Shown here piece by piece: positions 46,255-53,930 of a stretch of DNA of 64,000 nt. The number at the start of each line of letters is the position of its first letter. Positions within the stretch are counted from its first letter, which is position 1. The stretch is from NCBI RefSeq assembly GCF_029945535.1, contig NZ_JAQSCU010000010.1, forward strand, positions 769,956-833,955, read 5' to 3'. The DNA is from Methylotenera sp. Lineage in GTDB: Bacteria; Pseudomonadota; Gammaproteobacteria; Burkholderiales; Methylophilaceae. The position numbers and the translations under genes were made by a program. A model generated the notes under the pieces. That model had not been told where the DNA came from, ran no database searches, and saw only the letters and a program-made list of their open reading frames with translations.

Positions 46255-47949
46255 GTGCTTGAAGAATTCATTCATTCTCCCCGTGTTGCTTATTTCTCAA
46301 TGGAAATAGCTTTGTGCAATGAAATTCCAACATATGCTGGCGGCTTAGGTGTTTTAGCTGGTGATATGGTAAGGTCGGCAGCCGATTTAATGTTGCCTAT
46401 GGTTGCAGTAAGCCTCATCAGTCGTGCAGGATATTTTCATCAAACAATTGATGACCAAGGACATCAAACAGAAGAGTCCGATAGCTGGAATCCTGAATTG
46501 TGGGTTAAACCACTTAACGCCAAAGTTGCCGTCACGATAGAAGGTCATGTAGTTTGGATTGGCGCATGGCTGTATAAGGTAAAAGGTCTTAGCGGCGGTA
46601 TTCAACCAGTAATTTTATTAGATACTGATCTTAACGAAAATTCACCTGAGGACCGAGTACTGACTCATTATCTATACGGCGGCGATGCAACTTATCGCCT
46701 CAAGCAGGAAATTGTATTGGGCATAGGTGGCGCAAGAATACTTCCTGCATTGGGTTTTACTATTTTTCACTATCACATGAATGAGGGGCATTCTGCCCTG
46801 CTTGGCTTGGAGTTACTTCATCGCTATGCTTACTCACCTCAAGAAATCAGGCCCGGAGAAGCACTTTATGATATTCCACGTGTACGAGAAATGTGCAGTT
46901 TCACCACACATACTCCCGTCGAATCTGGGCATGACCATTTTAACTATGACATGGTCACCACAACGTTTGATGGTAGCGTTGACCTTGCCACAATCAAGTA
47001 TCTAGCTGGTGAAGATTGCTTAAACATGACACGCTTAGCCTTAAATTTAAGCGAATATGTAAATGGCGTTGCTAAAAGCCATGCTGATATTTCAAATAAA
47101 ATGTTCCCCGGTTATCAAGTACACGCTATTACTAACGGCGTACACCCCCTAACATGGGCATCTGATGGCTTTATAAAACTCTATAATAGTTATGTTTCAG
47201 GCTGGCATCATGAGCCAGAGCTGTTAATACGTGCTGAGTGCTGTATACCAGATAAGGAGATCTGGGATGCACACCAGCAAGCTAAAGCAGCGCTGATTAA
47301 GCAAGTGTTTGACATGACTGGCATTCATTTGGATATCAATATTCCGATTCTTGCCTTTGCTAGGCGGATGACTGCTTACAAACGACCTGATATGCTGTTT
47401 TCAGATATTGAGAGATTAAAGCAGATAGCTAAAAAATTTCCTTTTCAAATAATCATGAGTGGTAAAGCGCACCCCAGTGACAAAGAGGGCAAATCTCTCA
47501 TTGCGGAACTACACAACGATATTGAACAACTCTCTAGTTTAGTTCCTACAGCTTACATACCTAACTATAATTTAGACATTGCGCACAATATGGTGTCTGG
47601 CAGCGATGTATGGCTAAATACACCGCTACAGCCTTTCGAAGCTTCTGGCACAAGTGGAATGAAAGCTGCGATCAATGGTGTACCAAGTCTTTCTGTGCTG
47701 GATGGATGGTGGATAGAAGGATGTATTGAAGGCATCACTGGCTGGGCTATCGGCAGTATAGGCAACAATGAAGTTAGCGACGCCATCGACTTATATGACA
47801 AATTAGAAAAGGTGGTTCTACCTCTTTACTCCAGATCTGATAAAACGCTCTGGATTAAAGTAATGAAGTACGCAATCAGCAAAAATGCATCTTATTTCAA
47901 TAGCCACCGTATGATGCGGCGTTATCTGATTGAGGCATACACAAGATAG
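46255..47949 (+). CDS. Alpha-glucan (glycogen) phosphorylase, short form
   Basis: 564 residues if translation starts at the GTG at 46255 (GAAAGGG upstream); the ATG at 46120 would add 45 residues, but that stretch overlaps an FNR box and does not resemble the family. The short-form family begins near HSPRVAYFSMEIALCNEIPTY, as here. Conserved regions include EGHSALLGLELLHR, TTHTPVESGHDHF, ARRMTAYKRPDM and the pyridoxal-binding GTSGMKAAINGVPSLSVLDG (the lysine of SGMKAA). It releases glucose 1-phosphate from glycogen. With phosphoketolase and acetate kinase it can ferment stored glycogen to acetate under oxygen limitation. Confidence 0.88.
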   Translation: MLEEFIHSPRVAYFSMEIALCNEIPTYAGGLGVLAGDMVRSAADLMLPMVAVSLISRAGYFHQTIDDQGHQTEESDSWNPELWVKPLNAKVAVTIEGHVVWIGAWLYKVKGLSGGIQPVILLDTDLNENSPEDRVLTHYLYGGDATYRLKQEIVLGIGGARILPALGFTIFHYHMNEGHSALLGLELLHRYAYSPQEIRPGEALYDIPRVREMCSFTTHTPVESGHDHFNYDMVTTTFDGSVDLATIKYLAGEDCLNMTRLALNLSEYVNGVAKSHADISNKMFPGYQVHAITNGVHPLTWASDGFIKLYNSYVSGWHHEPELLIRAECCIPDKEIWDAHQQAKAALIKQVFDMTGIHLDINIPILAFARRMTAYKRPDMLFSDIERLKQIAKKFPFQIIMSGKAHPSDKEGKSLIAELHNDIEQLSSLVPTAYIPNYNLDIAHNMVSGSDVWLNTPLQPFEASGTSGMKAAINGVPSLSVLDGWWIEGCIEGITGWAIGSIGNNEVSDAIDLYDKLEKVVLPLYSRSDKTLWIKVMKYAISKNASYFNSHRMMRRYLIEAYTR

Positions 47950-47970
47950 TTCAGCATGACTGCCCACTTA

Positions 47971-47991
47971 TACGTGCTGACACGTGTAGCA
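47971..47991 (+). promoter_or_regulatory. Variant copy of the island's 21-bp motif
   Basis: TACGTGCT GA C A CGTGTAGCA keeps TACGTG, T, C and CG of the motif at the right places but has a divergent 3' part. It lies 84 bases upstream of the small cytochrome gene. A weaker match than the five main copies. Confidence 0.35.
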
Positions 47992-48075
47992 AGCATTGCA
48001 ATCACCAACATATAATCAGAGTCTGAATGTTCAGAACACGGCTTTTCAACCCATTACTATAGTTAAGGAGTTGTC

Positions 48076-48384
48076 ATGAAATATTCTTTGCTGAGCATCG
48101 CTTTATGCATTTTAGCAAGCTGCTCTACACAAAAACATGTCCCAAGCTCCGCTGCAAATAATTCAGCAGTAGAAGAAAAAGCGCTGGTCTGCGCTAGCTG
48201 CCATGACCCAAACATTAAAACAGGATTTGCCGAGGCGCCACCGCTCACTGGAAGGCCTTATAAAGAACTAGTGTCAGCAATACAGAAAGTTCGTGACCAT
48301 GATGCTACTCAACCGTCATTAAGACATGACTTAAGTGATCGGGATATTTACCTCATAGCAACGTACTTTTCTAGCATTAGATAA
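48076..48384 (+). CDS. Small c-type cytochrome lipoprotein
   Basis: 102 residues with AAGGAG before the ATG. The signal ends in a lipobox (CILASC), so it is probably lipid-anchored. One haem-binding CASCH is present near residue 41, and the C-terminal helix (LSDRDIYLIATYFSS) is typical of class I cytochromes c. The usual distal methionine, expected before that helix, is absent; the region reads ATQPSLRHDL, where a histidine might replace it. It may donate or accept electrons at the inner or outer membrane in microaerobic respiration. It stands alone, convergent with ackA. Confidence 0.8.
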   Translation: MKYSLLSIALCILASCSTQKHVPSSAANNSAVEEKALVCASCHDPNIKTGFAEAPPLTGRPYKELVSAIQKVRDHDATQPSLRHDLSDRDIYLIATYFSSIR

Positions 48385-48436
48385 CTCATTTAACGTTTAT
48401 ATAATACACCGTCTGACGATATCGTTAGATATGAAC

Positions 48437-49660
48437 TCAGTTGATTAAGTGATTTTTTAGCACTAAATATTTAGCATCCTCAGCTATCAGTAGCGCCTCA
48501 TCCACAGCAACAACATATACACTAATTTTTGAAGTATCTGTTGAAATCTGCATGCAGTCACCGGTACTAAGATGATGGGCAAGCTGATTACGCTCTGCAT
48601 CCAGTTGCAGCCCACACCACGACATGTCATCGCAAATATGCTGGCGTATTTGTGCTGAGTTTTCGCCGATTCCACCGCCAAATGTAATGCAGTCAGCGCC
48701 ATTTAGTATCGCCAAATACGCCCCTAAGTACTTACGCGCACGGTAACAAAACATCTCTATGGCAAGCTTGGCATTTTTATCGACATCTTGCTTATTTAAT
48801 AAATCACGCATATCTGAACTAGATTTTGTTATGCCGATTAAACCTGAATGGTGAAGCAACTTATCTTCTATTTCACCCAACTGGTGACCATTTTTAAGTA
48901 AATAGATAAGCAATCCAGGGTCTATATCGCCGGCCCTCGTTGCCATCACTAAACCTTCTAGTGGCGTAAATCCCATGCTGGTATCTATAGGCTTACCATT
49001 TAGGCAGGCCGCAACTGAGCAACCATGCCCAAGCTGGAATGTAATCATTCTATGATGATGCAGCTCTAAATTAATCTGCTGCTGCACCATGTACCGATGC
49101 GCAAAGCCATGAAATCCAAATCGCTTGATACCATGCTGCCGTACCAAGCTTTCTGGTAAGGCATATGCTGTATAGCTTGGAAGCTCATAGAAAAATGCTG
49201 TATCAAATACCACAACCGTTAGCACTGGGTCTGTTAACCGGTAACTGGAGAGTATTTTTTGGGATTTCCGTACGACGGACATCGCTTGGGGAAGATGTAG
49301 TGGAGCAAACTGATTTAACAAATCTAAATGCTCAATCACCTCAGTGGTCACAATAGTGGGCATATAGAAGTTCGAGCCACCGTGCACCATACGGTGTGCC
49401 ACGATCCGAACATTACGTAACAGCGAGCCAAATGGCCATAAGTTCTGCAACCAATCTAAAACCCACTCTGCTGCATGCTCATGCGTATGTACATTAATAT
49501 AAATATTGCCCTGAACCGCACCATCACTCCAGGCGAATGATGACTCTACGCCAATATTGCTCACGGTACCGCCCACTGCAAACTCCATAGCATCATTAAA
49601 CAGAGAAAACTTCAGTGATGAGCTACCCGCATTGAATACAAGTATAGAAAAAGCCGTCAT
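48437..49660 (-). CDS. ackA: Acetate kinase
   Basis: 407 residues, family length. Motifs: ILVFNAGSSSLKFSLF at the N-terminus, HRMVHGG (usual HRVVHGG), VVFDTAFFYELP, HGIKRFGFHGFAHRY, and the phosphate loop IGENSAQIRQHI. It converts acetyl phosphate and ADP to acetate and ATP, completing the phosphoketolase route. The start is the ATG at 49660. An FNR box lies 90 bases upstream, shared with the divergent fnr gene. It is convergent with the cytochrome gene. Confidence 0.93.
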   Translation of the reverse strand: MTAFSILVFNAGSSSLKFSLFNDAMEFAVGGTVSNIGVESSFAWSDGAVQGNIYINVHTHEHAAEWVLDWLQNLWPFGSLLRNVRIVAHRMVHGGSNFYMPTIVTTEVIEHLDLLNQFAPLHLPQAMSVVRKSQKILSSYRLTDPVLTVVVFDTAFFYELPSYTAYALPESLVRQHGIKRFGFHGFAHRYMVQQQINLELHHHRMITFQLGHGCSVAACLNGKPIDTSMGFTPLEGLVMATRAGDIDPGLLIYLLKNGHQLGEIEDKLLHHSGLIGITKSSSDMRDLLNKQDVDKNAKLAIEMFCYRARKYLGAYLAILNGADCITFGGGIGENSAQIRQHICDDMSWCGLQLDAERNQLAHHLSTGDCMQISTDTSKISVYVVAVDEALLIAEDAKYLVLKNHLIN

Positions 49661-49702
49661 ATTTTATTCACCATTGAGAATTAAAGCGTGATGACATTAG
49701 CG

Positions 49703-49723
49703 TAAGTGTTTACACATATTGTG
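49703..49723 (+). promoter_or_regulatory. Variant copy of the island's 21-bp motif
   Basis: TAAGTGTT TA C A CATATTGTG matches the motif at 7 of 8 positions in the left half and less well in the right half. It lies 105 bases upstream of the proposed fnr start, the same range as the main copies. Tentative. Confidence 0.3.
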
Positions 49724-49742
49724 CTCAAGTTCCAGACATGAT

Positions 49743-49756
49743 TTGATAGATATCAA
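49743..49756. promoter_or_regulatory. FNR box (perfect TTGAT-N4-ATCAA)
   Basis: TTGAT AGAT ATCAA lies between ackA and fnr. Its centre is 89 bases from the ackA ATG and about 79 from the proposed fnr start. It implies self-control of fnr and low-oxygen induction of acetate kinase. Confidence 0.8.
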
Positions 49757-49828
49757 ATTGACATGGACTTTTATTGCATTTGCCGCTCACTAATCAATAA
49801 TTAGTGATATATCAAAGAGGAGAATAGC

Positions 49829-50578
49829 ATTAGCACGATTGCGATTAGCAAGGCTAGGATTGATATAGAAAGCCTCAAACCGTGCTGTTCCAGCTGTCAC
49901 GTGCATGAAATGTGCATGCCAACTGGGGCATCATCACACTTGCTAAAAAAGTTAGATATGCTAATTTCAGTCAGAAAACGGGTCAAAGCAGGCTCCATCA
50001 TATATCACACAGGCAGTCAGTTTCATGCGATATATGCGGTTAAAAGTGGCTTCATCAAGACAGAAATTCTGCATGAAGATGGACGTATGCAAATCACAGG
50101 CTTTTATATGTCCGGAGAAATATTAGGTTTTGATGGAATAGCGACTGATCATCATATTTGCACCTCTATTGCTTTAGAAAACTCAGAGATATGCATTATT
50201 CCACTTAGCTGGATAGAACGTTTCAATCAAGGCTCTGATGAGCTGCAGCGCCACTTTTATAAGCTCATGGGTAGAGAAATTGTTCGCGATCACACTATTA
50301 TGTTGTTACTGGGTAGCATGCAAACTGAGGAGCGCGTCGCTGCATTCATGCTAAATTTATCACAGAGATTTCAAGCCAGAGGGCTTTCACCATATTCACT
50401 AACGCTGCGCATGAAACGAGAAGAGATTGGCAGCTATCTGGGCATGAAGATTGAAACCGTAAGTCGCATACTAACAAAATTTCAAGAGCAAGGTCTACTC
50501 GAGGTGCAACAAAAAAACATACGAATTCTTGATATGAATGGTCTTAAAAGAGCCATTAGCCAATCACCAGAAATATAA
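49829..50578 (+). CDS. fnr: FNR-type oxygen-sensing regulator, apparent ATT start
   Basis: 249 residues if translation begins at an ATT at 49829. It has GAGGAG ending 6 bases before it, and the next residues are STIAISKARIDIESLKPCC. Only this longer form has the FNR cluster cysteines (C-SS-C-HVHEM-C, the same spacing as E. coli Cys20/23/29) and the later cysteine in NSEICIIPL that aligns with Cys122. The nearest usual start, GTG at 49901, would remove two of the four ligands. The C-terminal helix-turn-helix (REEIGSYLGMKIETVSRILTKF) has the E--SR residues that read TTGAT. So it should bind the three FNR boxes. An ATT start is rare (infC, pcnB); alternatively an ATG has mutated. Upstream there is a stop at 49805-49807, so no other start is possible. 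Confidence 0.85.
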   Translation: MSTIAISKARIDIESLKPCCSSCHVHEMCMPTGASSHLLKKLDMLISVRKRVKAGSIIYHTGSQFHAIYAVKSGFIKTEILHEDGRMQITGFYMSGEILGFDGIATDHHICTSIALENSEICIIPLSWIERFNQGSDELQRHFYKLMGREIVRDHTIMLLLGSMQTEERVAAFMLNLSQRFQARGLSPYSLTLRMKREEIGSYLGMKIETVSRILTKFQEQGLLEVQQKNIRILDMNGLKRAISQSPEI

Positions 50579-50617
50579 GACACATCACCAAGCTCAAAAC
50601 TATAATCTAAAAATTAC

Positions 50618-50821
50618 TTAAACGCGTTGATGTACGCACTTTTCCGCAGCAAGCCAGTAATCAAGTGGTGAGCGCTTAAAACCATCTCTTTCTGCGAGAA
50701 GAAATGCCTCACATTGTACAATGCGGTGCACTTCCAGTTCATAAGCTATGGGTAAATGGTTAATGTTATGTGCTGCAGAAGCAGCATGCTGACTACATTC
50801 ATCCCACTCACGATCTTTCAT
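50618..50821 (-). CDS. Small DUF2934-like protein
   Basis: 67 residues from the ATG at 50821 (AAGGA upstream; other ATGs at 50839 and 50830 are in frame). The C-terminal part YELEVHRIVQCEAFLLAERD and FKRSPLDYWLAAEK resembles the DUF2934 pattern seen more clearly in two other genes of this island (AYYKAEARG--PGHE--DWL-AEAE). Function of the family is unknown. It is the last gene of a six-gene operon starting at 53645. Confidence 0.6.
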   Translation of the reverse strand: MKDREWDECSQHAASAAHNINHLPIAYELEVHRIVQCEAFLLAERDGFKRSPLDYWLAAEKCVHQRV

Positions 50822-50869
50822 ATCAACCATCCTTGTCATTCAATTAAAGTGACTAAATAACCATTGCAT

Positions 50870-51502
50870 TTACTGAGTCATCGTGGATTGCAATATACTC
50901 ACTACCTCATCATCTTCAATCTGAGGAAAATTAACGTAATACTGCCCAACCGATTGAAAGTTAGATGAAGCCTCCAGACAAACCACCTCATCAGCCAACT
51001 CTGTAACCTTTTTTACAGTTTCAACCGGAGCAACAGGCACGGCACAAATTAATTTTGCTGGCGTTTTCTTCCTGAGTGAATGTAATGCAGAAATCATCGT
51101 CGCGCCTGTAGCTAAACCATCATCAATCACGATGACAATTCGCCCATTTGGGTCAATTGGAGGCCGAATAGGTGAATACTGTAAGCGGCGTTTTCGGATA
51201 ATATCCATTTGGATCTGCTTTTCGTACTCAATGTAGTCAGTATCCGCACCAGCCAACTCAGCATATTCAGCAATAAAAATGCCGCCACTTTCATCTACCG
51301 AGCCAATAGCTAGCTCTGGCGAATATGGTGCGCGTAGTTTACGGACGAGTACTACATCCAAACTACCGCCAAGCTTATCTGTGATAATTTTAGCCATTGG
51401 CACTGCACCTCGAGGAATAGCAAGAACGAGCGGGTTTCTTCCTCTATAAGCGATGAGCTTTTCAGCAAGCCTGATGGCAGCTTCGTTGCGATCGTAAAAC
51501 AT
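50870..51502 (-). CDS. Phosphoribosyltransferase-family protein
   Basis: 210 residues. The PRPP-binding loop is IVIVIDDGLATGATMISAL near residue 125, and VLAIPRGAVPMAKII is the typical early loop. The N-terminal part (FYDRNEAAIRLAEKL) matches the stress-island type of phosphoribosyltransferase rather than a biosynthetic enzyme. The base substrate is unknown. It lies 9 bases after the upstream phosphoribosyltransferase gene, so the two are co-translated. Related genes occur in the mycobacterial DosR regulon. Confidence 0.88.
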   Translation of the reverse strand: MFYDRNEAAIRLAEKLIAYRGRNPLVLAIPRGAVPMAKIITDKLGGSLDVVLVRKLRAPYSPELAIGSVDESGGIFIAEYAELAGADTDYIEYEKQIQMDIIRKRRLQYSPIRPPIDPNGRIVIVIDDGLATGATMISALHSLRKKTPAKLICAVPVAPVETVKKVTELADEVVCLEASSNFQSVGQYYVNFPQIEDDEVVSILQSTMTQ

Positions 51503-51511
51503 AATAGAAGT

Positions 51512-52078
51512 CTAATTAATCGTTGGCATTAACAAATCAATCTTAAACTCAGCCTCATATGGCGGCACATTACATTCAATAATGTCTGTCAGTGCAACAT
51601 CCAGTCTCACACCAGAAATATCTACACTTATCGGCAGCTTGTTTGCACCTCTATCCACAAGTACAACCGTTCTTATCTCAGAGGCTCGCTTTCTAGCCAA
51701 ATACTCGACTGCACGCAGCATAGAGTGTCCTTTAAATATGACGTCATCGACAACCAAGACTGTAGTATTAGATAAATCCAGCGTTTCGAATTTGGGATTT
51801 TCAATTAACATTGTCTCTGGATATAACAAGGTTAAATCATCAGCATACCGTTTAATCTGCAAATTCATTAAACCCATTTTAGATAATTTAAAATGCCGCA
51901 TAAGCTTAGTATGCAACATTTCAGCTAACGGTGCTCCGCGCCGTAAAACTCCAACAATCATAATGCGTTCCTTGGTAGCTAGGAACCCAGCTGCCTGCCA
52001 AGCCATACGGTCAAGTACAGAGTCTAACTCCTCAGTCTGATACAAACATGTCCTAGCACCTATTGGTGGAAACTCCAC
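51512..52078 (-). CDS. PyrR/Hpt-like phosphoribosyltransferase
   Basis: 188 residues from a GTG at 52078, which has AAGGAG 6 bases upstream; the TTG at 52093 would consume that site. The PRPP loop reads TTVLVVDDVIFKGHSMLRAV and the early loop MIVGVLRRGAPLAEML. The overall plan resembles PyrR and hypoxanthine phosphoribosyltransferases, but the usual T-G-x-T is here F-K-G-H-S, so substrate choice is uncertain and it could be a PRPP-sensing regulator. It is paired with the next phosphoribosyltransferase gene in the stress operon. Confidence 0.82.
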   Translation of the reverse strand: MEFPPIGARTCLYQTEELDSVLDRMAWQAAGFLATKERIMIVGVLRRGAPLAEMLHTKLMRHFKLSKMGLMNLQIKRYADDLTLLYPETMLIENPKFETLDLSNTTVLVVDDVIFKGHSMLRAVEYLARKRASEIRTVVLVDRGANKLPISVDISGVRLDVALTDIIECNVPPYEAEFKIDLLMPTIN

Positions 52079-52111
52079 AGCTAACTCCTTCAATCTATTG
52101 TTTAAAAAACA

Positions 52112-52702
52112 TCAATTATCTTTTTTGATGGCATCTTTGATGCCATGAGCAGCATTTTTTGTAACTTCAAGCGCTTTTTTCGCAGCTTCTTTTGTAGCCT
52201 CAGCAGCTTTTTTTGCAGCGTTTCTTGAGTCCTCTATAGTTTTCTTAGCAACATCTTTTCCATGCTTAACTAGCGCCTCAACGGCCTCAGTTGCCTTAGA
52301 AGTTGACGTTTTAGCAGCCTCGGCAGCTTTTTTGGCCGACTTAGCTACTTCCTGAGTGACTAGTTTGGTGTCGAGCGTTGCTTTCTTGGCAGACTCCTCA
52401 GTCTTTTGCACAGCAACTTTAGCAGCCTCTTCGGCCGCTTGTGCAGATTTCCTAGCAACTTCCGCAGCTTCTTTCGTGGCTAGGCTCAAAGCCTTCTCGG
52501 CGTTGTCTAGAGAAACTTTAGCTAAATCTGCAGCTTTCTGTGTTGCACTCTGAGCTTCCGCAGCCGCCTTTTCTGACTTTTCATCGGTTTTTTGCAGCAC
52601 TGTATTTGCGTTCTCTGACGCATTTTTAGTAAGTGCTTCTGCACCTGTAATATTGCTAGTTACCAACAGCATCAACAACAGAAAACATTTAGATTTCAAC
52701 AT
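52112..52702 (-). CDS. Exported LEA-like lysine/alanine repeat protein
   Basis: 196 residues with a signal peptide (CFLLLMLLVTSNITGAEA). The mature part is almost entirely an amphipathic helix of 11-residue-like repeats rich in K, A, E and T (for example AAEAQSATQKAADLAKVSLD, then KKAAEATKEAAKKALEVTKN). This composition is that of group-3 LEA and apolipoprotein-like proteins, which protect membranes or proteins during drying or starvation. No enzymatic motif. It lies in the same operon as the YqjD-type membrane protein. Confidence 0.7.
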   Translation of the reverse strand: MLKSKCFLLLMLLVTSNITGAEALTKNASENANTVLQKTDEKSEKAAAEAQSATQKAADLAKVSLDNAEKALSLATKEAAEVARKSAQAAEEAAKVAVQKTEESAKKATLDTKLVTQEVAKSAKKAAEAAKTSTSKATEAVEALVKHGKDVAKKTIEDSRNAAKKAAEATKEAAKKALEVTKNAAHGIKDAIKKDN

Positions 52703-52715
52703 CACAAAATCTCCC

Positions 52716-53033
52716 TTAATGTCGGCGACAGATTAACAAACCAACGATTACCCCAACACTGGCTGCAAAACCAATTGATTTCCATGGATTCTCATGCACG
52801 TAAGCATCAGTATCTTCTTTAATGGCTTTAGCCTTAGTAAGGATTGCTGTTTTAGATTCGCCAATCGCAGCTTTCGCCGCCTGAATCGATCCTTCGACCT
52901 TAGAACGAGCTTCTGCGATTTTTTCACCTCCTGTATTCGCAGTAACTTTCAAGAGCGCCTCTGCATCGGCTATGACTTCTTTAAAGTCTTCAACTAAGCG
53001 CTCTTCACTCTGTTTATCTAATAACTTTTCCAC
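52716..53033 (-). CDS. DUF883 (ElaB/YqjD-type) membrane-anchored protein
   Basis: 105 residues from a GTG start with AAAGGA upstream. A long amphipathic helix (about 10-75) is followed by the family hallmark DAYVHENPWKSIGFAASVG and a C-terminal membrane helix ending in LLICRRH. E. coli YqjD anchors ribosomes to the membrane in stationary phase; ElaB protects against stress. That role fits the dormancy theme here. It lies 14 bases before the LEA-like gene. Confidence 0.9.
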   Translation of the reverse strand: MEKLLDKQSEERLVEDFKEVIADAEALLKVTANTGGEKIAEARSKVEGSIQAAKAAIGESKTAILTKAKAIKEDTDAYVHENPWKSIGFAASVGVIVGLLICRRH

Positions 53034-53144
53034 TTTTCATTCCTTTATTTATCAATAAATTTGAAAATCCACTTGTTAGGTTAAAACTTAATGCGTCATA
53101 GTATTAATGCGCTATGGCATTAAGCGCTAGACACTTAGGTACAA

Positions 53145-53645
53145 TCAGTCGGGTATTTCTAGTATTGGCCACCAAAACACCACCTGTTGACGTTTACCTG
53201 AACTAACACTTACCCATTGTTGTTTCATAACGCCATTGCTTTCAGCAATAATCAAATACTTACCTGTCGGCAATTTAAGAAACAGGTATGGGCCTTCAGT
53301 AACAACATCAAGCAACAAATGGCGGCGTCTATCTTCAATTTGTACTTTTACATCTGCTAAAAACTCTTCGTGATTACTTAGTTTTTGTATAAAAACTAAG
53401 TCAAGTGGATAATCTTTAGCCATTTCTCGCATTAAGTTTGCCTCACATAGTCCAATGCCACCAGTGGCGTAGGTAATCTCTCCTACAGCTATAGACTTAA
53501 CTGTTGCCTCACATGGAGTACAATCCTCATAGCAGGCATACACAGGATCTGCTAAGGCCATGATTAAAACCAATGAAAATAAAATGCTCGAATGCTTCAC
53601 GGTCAACTTCTTTCTTAAAATATTGTGATGGCGAAGATCCATCAT
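53145..53645 (-). CDS. Exported protein with carboxypeptidase-regulatory-like fold
   Basis: 166 residues. A signal (HSSILFSLVLIMALADPVYA) is followed by a cysteine cluster (CYEDCTPCEATV). The later half (EGPYLFLKLPTGKYLIIAES, then VSSGKRQQVVFWWP) reads as beta-sandwich similar to carboxypeptidase-regulatory-like domains. Function unknown. It is the first gene of a six-gene operon and is divergent from the BCAM0308-family gene; the promoter between them contains two copies of the 21-bp motif in a 25-bp perfect palindrome and the conserved AATCT...AGATT element in its leader. Confidence 0.65.
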   Translation of the reverse strand: MMDLRHHNILRKKLTVKHSSILFSLVLIMALADPVYACYEDCTPCEATVKSIAVGEITYATGGIGLCEANLMREMAKDYPLDLVFIQKLSNHEEFLADVKVQIEDRRRHLLLDVVTEGPYLFLKLPTGKYLIIAESNGVMKQQWVSVSSGKRQQVVFWWPILEIPD

Positions 53646-53673
53646 GCCAATCTAGAAAAGATGCATTGAGCAC

Positions 53674-53689
53674 AATCTAGTGAGAGATT
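53674..53689 (-). promoter_or_regulatory. Conserved leader hairpin, copy for the 53645 operon
   Basis: On the minus strand AATCT-CTCACT-AGATT, a 5-bp stem with a 6-base loop. It starts 67 bases after the 3' end of the minus-strand motif core. The same element lies at 53876 and 62055 at nearly the same distance from their motif copies. Confidence 0.55.
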
Positions 53690-53754
53690 TGCAACTGGCA
53701 CAGTTGCTAGAAGCGCGCCATCAATGCGAGAAATTTACGTCACAGATTGCCATG

Positions 53755-53810
53755 CGTAAATTCGGGCTAACACGTAAGGATAAACCCTTACGTGTTAGCC
53801 CGAATTTACG
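53755..53810. promoter_or_regulatory. Divergent promoter palindrome with two 21-bp motif copies
   Basis: Two perfect 25-bp inverted arms (53755-53779 and 53786-53810) surround 6 bases. Each arm holds one copy of the motif (TACGTGTT, AG, C, C, CGAATTTAC): 53789-53809 on plus, 53756-53776 on minus. One copy serves each of the flanking divergent genes, whose starts are 110-121 bases away. Confidence 0.8.
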
Positions 53811-53875
53811 AAGCTTAATGCAATCAATTAAATTACTTCCATCGGCGGTACATGCCCTACAACGCTTAGTTGTTT

Positions 53876-53892
53876 AATCTCTCCCCGAGATT
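53876..53892 (+). promoter_or_regulatory. Conserved leader hairpin, copy for the BCAM0308 gene
   Basis: AATCTC-TCCCC-GAGATT forms a perfect 6-bp stem and lies 67 bases after the motif core and about 39 bases before the ATG. The loop contains CUCC-type sequence complementary to the GGAGG ribosome site downstream. Confidence 0.6.
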
Positions 53893-53930
53893 GGTATCGC
53901 CGGCTCCTATTAATTCGGAGGATACTCAAA

